Shown piece after piece: positions 58,191-64,000 of a stretch of 64,000 nt of DNA. The first letter of the stretch is position 1. Each line of letters begins with the position of its first letter. Origin of the DNA: CAYPFY01 sp964410105. Lineage in GTDB: Bacteria; Bacteroidota; Ignavibacteria; UBA10030; SZUA-254. Both the position numbers and the translations under genes were made by a program. The notes below the pieces were generated by a model. The model ran no database searches, was not told the origin of the DNA, and saw only the letters and a program-made list of their open reading frames with translations. Location of the stretch: contig CAYPFY010000004.1 in the NCBI GenBank assembly GCA_964410105.1, forward strand, positions 62,001 to 126,000, written 5' to 3'.

Positions 58191-59496
58191 CGCGGGACCT
58201 CCTGCCGATGCCGAAGTAAGAAAAGCCCATGTCGCCGAGGATCTGCGGGTTATAGATATTCCGGCCGTCGAAGATGGCGCGGCCGCGCATCAGGGATTTC
58301 ATCTTGGAAAAATCGGGGCGGCGGAACTCATTCCACTCCGTCATGACCACAAGGCAATCGGCCCCTTTGAGGGCATCGTAATTATTCTTGAAATACTTCA
58401 CCGTAGACCCGAGGTATTTTTTTGATTCCTCGATGGCGACCGGGTCGTGGGCATGAATGACGGCCCCGTGTCTGACGAGTTCCCGGATCACCGCCACCGA
58501 TGGAGCCTCCCTCATGTCATCCGTATTTGGCTTGAATGAGAGGCCCCAGACCGCGATACGCTTTCCCTTAAGGTTGTTCAAAAAATGGGTCAGGATTTTT
58601 TTGGCGAAAACCATCCTCTGGTGCTTGTTGACCCATTCGACGGCGGAGAGTATCTTGAATTCGTACTTAAATTCATCCGCCGTCCGGGCGAGCGCGCTCA
58701 CGTCCTTGGGGAAGCATGACCCCCCGTAGCCGGCGCCCGCGAACAGAAACTGCTGTCCGATCCGGGGGTCAGTACCTACCCCTTTGCGCACCAAATCCAC
58801 GTCCGCGCCGACAAGTTCGCACAGATTGGCGATCTCATTCATGAACGAGATTTTTGTCGCCAAGAACGAATTGGCGGCATATTTAGTCAGTTCCGAGCTC
58901 CGCTCATCCATGACGATGACAGGGTTGCCGGTGCGGACGAAGGGAGCGTAGAGATCCTGCATGATCGCAATCGCCCTTGGGCTGACCGAGCCCACGACGA
59001 TGCGGTCCGGCCTCATGAAATCGTTGACCGCAGCCCCTTCTTTCAGAAACTCGGGGTTGGACACCACATCGAACTCATGCTTCGCCTTCCGTGCGATGAC
59101 CTCCCTCACCTTGTCTGCGGTGCCGACCGGCACCGTGCTCTTGTTGACGACCACCTTGTAGCCGTTCAGGGAGCCGGAGATAACCCCTGCCACATCCAGG
59201 ACATGGCTCAGGTCAGCGGAGCCGTCTTCACGGGGGGGAGTCGGGAGGGCGAGGAAAATCACCTCGCTTTTTCGGATGGCCCCTTCAAGATCGGTCGTAA
59301 AGGAAAGACGTTTTTCAGCGATATTTTTTTTCAGCAATTCCTCCAGACCGAGCTCGTAGATGGGCGTCCTCCCTTTCCGGAGCATTTTGACTTTCGCCGC
59401 ATCAATGTCTACGCACAGGACGTCGTTCCCTGTTTCCGCAAAGCAGGTACCGACGACGAGGCCGACATAGCCCGTTCCGATGACGCTAATCTTCAT
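58177..59496 (-). CDS. ugd: UDP-glucose 6-dehydrogenase
   Basis: Ugd oxidises UDP-glucose twice to UDP-glucuronate. In 439 residues: MKISVIGTGYVGLVVGTCFA with the NAD loop, VNKSTVPVGTADKVRE, SNPEFLKEGAAVNDFMRPDR, the catalytic Cys in YGGSCFPKDVSAL (about residue 260) and WGLSFKPNTDDMREAPS in the UDP-binding lobe. It feeds uxs, whose start it overlaps. The operon upstream boundary is the 157-base gap after the exporter genes. Confidence 0.96.
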   Translation of the reverse strand: MKISVIGTGYVGLVVGTCFAETGNDVLCVDIDAAKVKMLRKGRTPIYELGLEELLKKNIAEKRLSFTTDLEGAIRKSEVIFLALPTPPREDGSADLSHVLDVAGVISGSLNGYKVVVNKSTVPVGTADKVREVIARKAKHEFDVVSNPEFLKEGAAVNDFMRPDRIVVGSVSPRAIAIMQDLYAPFVRTGNPVIVMDERSSELTKYAANSFLATKISFMNEIANLCELVGADVDLVRKGVGTDPRIGQQFLFAGAGYGGSCFPKDVSALARTADEFKYEFKILSAVEWVNKHQRMVFAKKILTHFLNNLKGKRIAVWGLSFKPNTDDMREAPSVAVIRELVRHGAVIHAHDPVAIEESKKYLGSTVKYFKNNYDALKGADCLVVMTEWNEFRRPDFSKMKSLMRGRAIFDGRNIYNPQILGDMGFSYFGIGRRSRDGRS

Positions 59497-59653
59497 GAGT
59501 AATCAGGTAAAATGATGACAATGTGCGTCAGTATATCAATTTTTTCCCTGATATCCAATGACGCAGCACACGGCGCGATGATCCGCATCCACGATCGGGT
59601 AAAACGTGCAGAATTCCTCGCCGAGACTCTCCCGGACCGGAGAGCCCTGAACC

Positions 59654-61120
59654 TTAATCGCTCCGGAGAGCTTCGACTGGATCGACCCTTGCGGCGCGTG
59701 CGGCGGGGTAAAAACCGGCCAGAAGAGCGACGCCGGTGCCGACGGCAAGGGCTGCTGCGATCAGCCAGGGGGGAAGGGAGAAAAGCTCTACTTCAGGTAT
59801 GTTTTCGCGACGCATATAGATGTGGGCGACCGCGGTGATAATCCTGGTTATCACCCAACCTGAAAAAATCCCCACGACAGCTCCGATCAGGCCGATGACC
59901 CCTGACTCCACAAGGAAGAGCATCCGGATTTCGCTCTCGTCGGCGCCCAGGGATTTGAAAATTCCTATCTGCTTCTTGCGTTCCAGAATCGACATCACCA
60001 TCGTATTCACGATCCCGAGGGACGCGGTGAGGAGCGCCAGCAAGCCAACGGCGCCCAGGGCCATATTCAGATAGACAAATCCCTTCTGAATCTCCTCGAA
60101 CTGCTCTGCAAAGCTGAACGTGCGGTACCCCATCGCCTCGATGGAATCGTTGATGGGCGAATAGAGGACATTGGGATCGAAAGTCACGGTGACTTCGGAA
60201 AAGAATTTTCCTGCCGGATCGTCCGGGCTGGATGGAAAGAGGTTACCGGAGCTCATCGCCGCGAACAAATCGGCGGGATTGCCGCTGAAGCCTCCCGTGC
60301 TGAAGCGGCGGGCCGTCCGCACCGGGATGATAACCGGTTCCATTCTGACCCGGCCGGGTCCCTCCTTCTCTACGACGCCGCAGACCGTCAGCGTATCGCT
60401 GACCGTTCTCCTGGCATTGAGAAAGCCGTCGACGAGCCGGCGGACCGCTTCATTCGCCTCCGTGCGGATAATCCTCCGACGGTAGGGAGCGCTGTGGAGG
60501 AGCGAGTCGAGGCTGAGGCGCCTGACCCTGTCGAAGACGGATTCCCCCCCATCAACGAAAAGGTGACCGAAAGCGCTGTCGATGACGGAGACCTGGACCG
60601 AGGCCACCAATTGCCTGCCGATTGCGGAGTCGGGCGGAAGATTCCGGGCGCTCGTGAGGAGCCCGGTCGAAACGATGGCCTCCCGGGAGCTGTCGTTCTG
60701 AAAAATCTTCCCGGCTCTCATCTTCGAAAAGAGCTTAGTCTGCATTGCGGACAGCGAGAGCGATTGGGCGCGGGAATCGATGAGGGTATCCGCGAGGCGG
60801 ACCTTTATTGACAGCGGATCATAGGGATACACGAGCAGGACTCCCGGAATTCTTGAGATCCGGGCCAGGGAAGCATCGTCGAGTTTCGGGTCCCTGCCCT
60901 GATCTTCCTTCGATTTGTTTTTGGGGTAAACCTGAATCGTCGTCAGAAGGCCAAGCTCGCGGAACTGCCTGTCGACATTCTCCTTCGTCCCCGCTCCGAA
61001 TGAAACCATCGACACAAAGGCGGCGATTGATATCACGATGCCGGCGACGGTGAGCGTTGTGCGGAGCTTCAGGCGCCAGAGATTTCCCGACGAGATTTTT
61101 ACCAGATCGCGAAATATCAT
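59654..61120 (-). CDS. MacB/LolCE-like ABC transporter permease
   Basis: From ATG 61120, which overlaps the ATPase stop by four bases, the product has 488 residues. It opens with MIFRDLVKISSGNLWRLKLR and one membrane span (TLTVAGIVISIAAFVSMV), then a ~280-residue periplasmic MacB_PCD-like domain, and ends with an FtsX domain of three spans: GAVGLLALLTASLGIVNTMV, LERKKQIGIFKSLGADESEI and LPPWLIAAALAVGTGVALLA. The final AARAARVDPVEALRSD is the family ending. Such systems expel small molecules or lipoproteins without importing; the cargo here is unknown. It is preceded by its own ATPase. Confidence 0.9.
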   Translation of the reverse strand: MIFRDLVKISSGNLWRLKLRTTLTVAGIVISIAAFVSMVSFGAGTKENVDRQFRELGLLTTIQVYPKNKSKEDQGRDPKLDDASLARISRIPGVLLVYPYDPLSIKVRLADTLIDSRAQSLSLSAMQTKLFSKMRAGKIFQNDSSREAIVSTGLLTSARNLPPDSAIGRQLVASVQVSVIDSAFGHLFVDGGESVFDRVRRLSLDSLLHSAPYRRRIIRTEANEAVRRLVDGFLNARRTVSDTLTVCGVVEKEGPGRVRMEPVIIPVRTARRFSTGGFSGNPADLFAAMSSGNLFPSSPDDPAGKFFSEVTVTFDPNVLYSPINDSIEAMGYRTFSFAEQFEEIQKGFVYLNMALGAVGLLALLTASLGIVNTMVMSILERKKQIGIFKSLGADESEIRMLFLVESGVIGLIGAVVGIFSGWVITRIITAVAHIYMRRENIPEVELFSLPPWLIAAALAVGTGVALLAGFYPAARAARVDPVEALRSD

Positions 61121-61821
61121 GCCTGCTCCGGAGGAGGTTCCAGGATCCTGCCGTAGTGCATCCGGATGATCCGGTGGGTGCATTCCCGGGCCATCTCCAG
61201 GTTATGGGTGACCATGACGATGGTGAGGCCCTCGCGGTTAAGTTCCATCAGAATCCTCGCAATGTTCTGGGCGTTCTCAAAATCCAGATTGCCGGTTGGC
61301 TCATCGGCGAAAAGGAGGAGAGGTTTTTTCACGATAGCCCTTGCCACGGCGACGCGCTGTTGTTCCCCCCCGGAGAGGTCGGAGGGGCGGTGGGTGATCC
61401 GATCGGCAAGACCGAGGCGATCAAGGGCCTCAATCGCCAGGGACCGACGGCGATTCGGAGGAGTGCCGGTAAAAAGGAGAGCCGTCTCGACGTTTTGAAG
61501 CGCCGTGTAATGCGAGACGAGGTTAAAGGATTGAAAGATCATGCCCACCTCGCGGGCGCGGTAAGCTGAGAGTTGTCTCCGCGACATTTCTGAGAGGGCA
61601 TTCCCGTCGAACTCCACCCTGCCCGACGTGGGCGTGTCCAGCCCCGCAAGGAGATTTAAGAGCGTCGATTTACCGGAGCCCGACGATCCGACGACCCCCA
61701 GAAACTCGCCCCTCACGACTTGGAGCGACACCCGGTCGAGCGCCACGACCTCCTGGGGTCCCCGTTTGTAGCAGCGCTGGAGGTCGATTGTATGCAGCCA
61801 GTGATCCGAGGGTGTCGACAC
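61117..61821 (-). CDS. ABC transporter ATP-binding protein, LolD/MacB type
   Basis: The 234-residue ATPase has Walker A GSSGSGKSTLLNLLAG (about residues 43-58), Q-loop MIFQSFNLVSHYTALQNVE, signature LSGGEQQRVAVARAI, Walker B LLLFADEPTGNLD and switch His VMVTHNLEMARE; the MIFQSFNL and ADEPTGNLD forms identify the LolD/MacB/FtsE subgroup. It pairs with the adjacent permease. A PP2C phosphatase gene lies 50 bases upstream in the same direction. Confidence 0.94.
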   Translation of the reverse strand: MSTPSDHWLHTIDLQRCYKRGPQEVVALDRVSLQVVRGEFLGVVGSSGSGKSTLLNLLAGLDTPTSGRVEFDGNALSEMSRRQLSAYRAREVGMIFQSFNLVSHYTALQNVETALLFTGTPPNRRRSLAIEALDRLGLADRITHRPSDLSGGEQQRVAVARAIVKKPLLLFADEPTGNLDFENAQNIARILMELNREGLTIVMVTHNLEMARECTHRIIRMHYGRILEPPPEQA

Positions 61822-61871
61822 GATTTATGATGAGGGGGTGTTGTCGCAGAATGCTCGACGGAAAAAGCGCG

Positions 61872-62969
61872 TCATTCCGTTCTCTTCACAATGGCGAGAG
61901 AGAGATCGTCATAGAGGGGGGTTTCTCCTGTGAAGCGGGCGATCTCAGCCGTTATCAATCCGCCCATCGATTCGGCGTTCATGCCGGTGAGCCTGTGGAG
62001 GAGGTGGATCAGTCGTTGAGCGCCGAAGAATTCGCCGTAACTATTTTTTGCATCCGTGAGCCCGTCCGAGTAGACGATCAGGCAATCGTCTTTTGCAAGT
62101 GGGCATTTTTGAGTTGAAATGCTCAACTCGGGAAAAATCCCGATGGCGGGATCTCCCTTCCCCAGCTCCCGGACTTCGGATCGCTGAAGAAGGAGGGGCG
62201 GCATATGGCCGGCGTTGAAGAATTCGACGGTATCCGAATCGGGTGAAATCTCCATATAGACGAGAGATGCGAACATGGTTCGGATGGTATCGCGATAAAA
62301 AATCCTGTTCATCCGCGAGCCGAGCTCCGCGACGGTCTTCCGGTCGGGGGCGATAGCCCGGAGTGTCGCCTGGATCTTCGCCATCAGGAGCGCCGCCTTG
62401 AGGCCTTTCCCCGCCACATCTGTGAGAGAAATCGCGAACTTTTCCGAATTTATCTTCTGAAAGTCTATGAGATCTCCCCCGACGTCATTGGCCGTACGAG
62501 TGTAGAGCCAGAGGGACCATCCCGGGACCGATGGAGTCCTTTCCGGCATGAGGGCAGTCTGGATCGCCCGACCCTCCTCCAGCTCGCTCCGGGCGATCAG
62601 CTTATCCTTCAGCTCAAGAGCCAGAACAAAAAGCAGGACGAGCACGCTGGAGAAGCTCGAGTCGGAGCTGACCCAGACATTTTTCCCTTCGATATGTACG
62701 GTATGTGAGAAAAGGAAGAGAAGAAGGCCTATTGCGACCAAGACCCTCCGCGTTGGCGAAAGCTTCAAAATGAGAGCTTTCAGAAGCCAGCCGGCGGCGT
62801 AGAGCCATCTTTTGACGCGCCTCATCTGCTGCAATCGCTTCCGGCGCTCCTGGTCGAGATAAAAGTCCTTTACCTCCGCGAAATCGCGGCGAAGGTTCCG
62901 GAGAAGCTCTCCGCTGCGGAGGTCGTCCCGGAGCACGTGGGCAAGGCGCGGTTCCTGATTCATCGACAT
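61872..62969 (-). CDS. membrane-linked PP2C phosphatase (RsbU/SpoIIE type)
   Basis: The 365-residue protein begins with a helical, charged region, then two spans (WLYAAGWLLKALILKL and RVLVAIGLLLFLFSHTVHI, with a third at SVLVLLFVLALEL), and from about residue 135 a SpoIIE/PP2C serine phosphatase domain: ALMPERTPSVPGWSLWLYTR, the metal Asp in NDVGGDLIDFQ and LTDVAGKGLKAALLMAK, FFNAGHMPPLLL, and IVYSDGLTDAKN. Such phosphatases act on anti-sigma factor antagonists. No STAS or anti-sigma gene is near, so its target is unknown. Confidence 0.9.
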   Translation of the reverse strand: MSMNQEPRLAHVLRDDLRSGELLRNLRRDFAEVKDFYLDQERRKRLQQMRRVKRWLYAAGWLLKALILKLSPTRRVLVAIGLLLFLFSHTVHIEGKNVWVSSDSSFSSVLVLLFVLALELKDKLIARSELEEGRAIQTALMPERTPSVPGWSLWLYTRTANDVGGDLIDFQKINSEKFAISLTDVAGKGLKAALLMAKIQATLRAIAPDRKTVAELGSRMNRIFYRDTIRTMFASLVYMEISPDSDTVEFFNAGHMPPLLLQRSEVRELGKGDPAIGIFPELSISTQKCPLAKDDCLIVYSDGLTDAKNSYGEFFGAQRLIHLLHRLTGMNAESMGGLITAEIARFTGETPLYDDLSLAIVKRTE

Positions 62970-63569
62970 CCCGGCATGGTGGTCACACCACAGGTATACG
63001 GTATTCTTCCTGAAGAGTTTGAGTTCCTGGAACTGATAATCCCCACTCGGTCGGTTTCGGGAGCCGAGTCGCCCCCCGCTCCGGGTGCAGGGCCGAAAGC
63101 AGTTTGCCGACTTTGCCCCCTGGGATCGGGGCCTGAGAAAGTGCCCGTGGGTGATCGCTTCACAAAGATGACTTTACGCTGGGTTCGAAACGCGAGACCG
63201 AATTTACGCAAAACGGGGATGAGAAGCTACGCTCCACAGATGTGCAGCAGCGGGGTATTTGCAAAAGACATTTTAAGCGCCGGAGTGAACTCTCCGGCAG
63301 AAGACGACTCATCCGGGAACGAACCAATCGGGGACATGGAGAAAAAACTACGGGGCGGGGCAGCGCGCGCGTGAGGCCTCTCCCGGCAATACGTGACGGT
63401 TACATAAAGGAGTCGGGAGATCCAAGAGCCGGGGACTTAGATGCCGGGAATGTTAGGGTTCGTGTTTTCGAACATCAGGACCATCTGGCGGAGGCCACAA
63501 TCCCCCGCCGGAAACTGTGAGGGCAAAGGCGGCGTGATTTCCAGGCAGGATATCGAACACACGACAATG
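62970..63569. other. 600-base gene-free interval before tRNA-Ser
   Basis: No supported coding frame. A perfect seven-base stem, GCCGGAG/CTCCGGC (63279-63298), is visible but has no T-run on either side. The rest shows no repeats, no clear promoter pair and no RNA family I recognise; it must hold the phosphatase promoter and perhaps the end of the tRNA transcript. Confidence 0.4.
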
Positions 63570-63658
63570 CGGAGGGGCAGGGATTCGAACCCTGGGTACC
63601 CACTAAAGGGTACAACGGTTTTCGAGACCGCCCCGTTCAACCGCTCTGGCACCCCTCC
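63570..63658 (-). tRNA. tRNA-Ser (anticodon CGA)
   Basis: An 89-base class II tRNA reads on the minus strand: acceptor GGAGGGG/CCCCTCC with discriminator G, a D arm (AGCGGTTGAACGG), anticodon stem GCGGT/ACCGT with loop CTCGAAA and anticodon CGA for UCG codons, a long variable arm with TACCC/GGGTA stem, and T arm GTTCGAATC. The long variable arm and the G discriminator agree with serine. The encoded 3' end is GCA rather than GCCA, so CCA is added or only partly encoded. Confidence 0.95.
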
Positions 63659-63806
63659 GAATAACTTTGGACACGGCTTAATTCTTGCCCGTTAAGTGAG
63701 TTACGGGGCACGAACCGTGCGCAATATAAGAAATTGCCGGAAGGAAGCCAACCCGGCCGAGGGGGACAGTCAGTCCGACCTGACTCTCCTCCTCCGCCCG
63801 AAAGGA

Positions 63807-64000
63807 TCAGCGCGCGAGCAGCATCTTCTTTGTCTGGACAAACTTTCCCGCGATAAGCCGGTAGAAATAGACACCACTCGGAAGATCCCCCGCGTTCCAG
63901 ATGACAGAAAACTCACCCACTTCCAACTTTTGTCGGACGAGGACCGCCACTTCCCTCCCGAGCAGATCATAGACTGTCAGCGAGACATCCCCGGCCCGCG
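63807..64000 (-). CDS. C-terminal type IX secretion sorting domain of a cut surface protein
   Basis: On the minus strand the last 64 codons encode VSLTVYDLLGREVAVLV near the left, then LEVGEFSVIWNAGDLPSGVY and FYRLIAGKFVQTKKMLLAR at the end. This is the type A T9SS (Por) carboxy-terminal signal, with the Leu-Leu-Gly-Arg-Glu and Ser-Gly-Val-Tyr-Phe-Tyr-Arg-Leu hallmarks. It targets a protein across the outer membrane by the gliding-type system. Only the signal end is inside the window; the catalytic or structural part lies beyond 64000. Its presence assigns the genome to the Bacteroidota/Ignavibacteriota side. Confidence 0.9.
   Translation of the reverse strand, partial: RAGDVSLTVYDLLGREVAVLVRQKLEVGEFSVIWNAGDLPSGVYFYRLIAGKFVQTKKMLLAR

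Noticed and set aside
59536..59653. Peptide-like stretch EEFCTFYPIVDADHRAV after the exporter permease, minus strand
   Set aside because: Only about 30 residues in a frame that begins inside the permease gene in another phase; may be a fragment but cannot be supported.
63279..63298. Seven-base GC hairpin as a terminator
   Set aside because: No T-run within eight bases on either strand and no gene end next to it.
1..64000. CRISPR arrays, insertion sequences, phage genes, defence islands
   Set aside because: No regularly spaced repeats, transposase or integrase motifs, or terminal inverted repeats were seen; the gene content is metabolic and housekeeping.

Overview
The window reads as one contiguous piece of a GC-rich (about 60% by eye) bacterial chromosome from the Bacteroidota/Ignavibacteriota/Chlorobiota (FCB) side of the tree. 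Pointers are the C-terminal type IX secretion sorting domain at the right edge (63807 to the end), bacillithiol synthase BshA, a diadenylate cyclase next to folP, several signal-peptide-bearing proteins that end in phenylalanine like outer-membrane barrels, and -10 regions resembling the TAnnTTTG element of Bacteroidota. I see no phage, insertion sequence, CRISPR array or integration site; this is core and metabolic DNA with one decayed or mis-sequenced gene.

Layout. 1-4884 (minus): der (cut), a lone receiver protein behind tRNA-Pro(CGG), then miaA-pcm-cdaA-folP and a 32-residue basic protein. 4988-15803 (minus): a long Rrf2-iscS-orf-sufB-sufC-sufD-sufS-sufU-sufT-iscA run, followed by a small secreted protein, Mn-type superoxide dismutase and an M61 peptidase: iron-sulfur assembly joined to oxidative defence. 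15893-16090: small zinc ribbon. 16313-17440 (plus): bshA. 17704-25972 (plus): a branched-chain amino acid ABC transporter (livK-H-M-G-F), an APC permease, a dicarboxylate/amino acid symporter and uppP. 25992-33374 (minus): second APC permease, DUF2007-like protein, pilB, uvrD/pcrA, ogt. 33818-37267 (minus): a 1149-residue outer-membrane protein.

37466-44288 (plus): a tyrosine catabolic operon (aminotransferase, 4-hydroxyphenylpyruvate dioxygenase, fumarylacetoacetase-like hydrolase, short homogentisate dioxygenase, flavin-reductase-like protein, AMP-forming ligase) with no recognisable maleylacetoacetate isomerase. 44315-47203 (minus): a barrel-like protein, then a ubiquitin-like/E1/rhodanese fusion preceded by a JAMM peptidase. 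47565-48412 (plus): a DUF1207-like gene whose frame is broken four times, always by the loss of one base and mostly in G runs. 48409-49918: HD hydrolase, O-methyltransferase, tiny membrane zinc-ribbon protein. 49919-54277 (minus): a tight seven-gene operon of two peroxiredoxins, 6-pyruvoyl-tetrahydropterin synthase, GTP cyclohydrolase I, two short-chain reductases and a ferredoxin-NADP reductase-like enzyme, which looks like a tetrahydrobiopterin pathway. 54540-56152 (plus): RibD-like, DoxX-like and small membrane proteins. 56332-62969 (minus): DUF2279 protein, UDP-xylose pathway (uxs, ugd), a MacB/LolCDE-like exporter pair and a PP2C phosphatase. 63570-63658: tRNA-Ser(CGA). 63807-end: C-terminus of a T9SS cargo protein.

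Taken together the cell looks like an amino-acid-using heterotroph exposed to oxygen: amino acid uptake feeds the tyrosine pathway, bacillithiol probably stands in for glutathione, and SUF, superoxide dismutase and peroxiredoxins handle oxidative stress. The points most worth testing are the self-fused ubiquitin-like/E1/rhodanese protein beside its likely JAMM processing enzyme, the putative biopterin operon, the poly-G frameshifted gene, and promoters placed so close to start codons that the messages should be leaderless.
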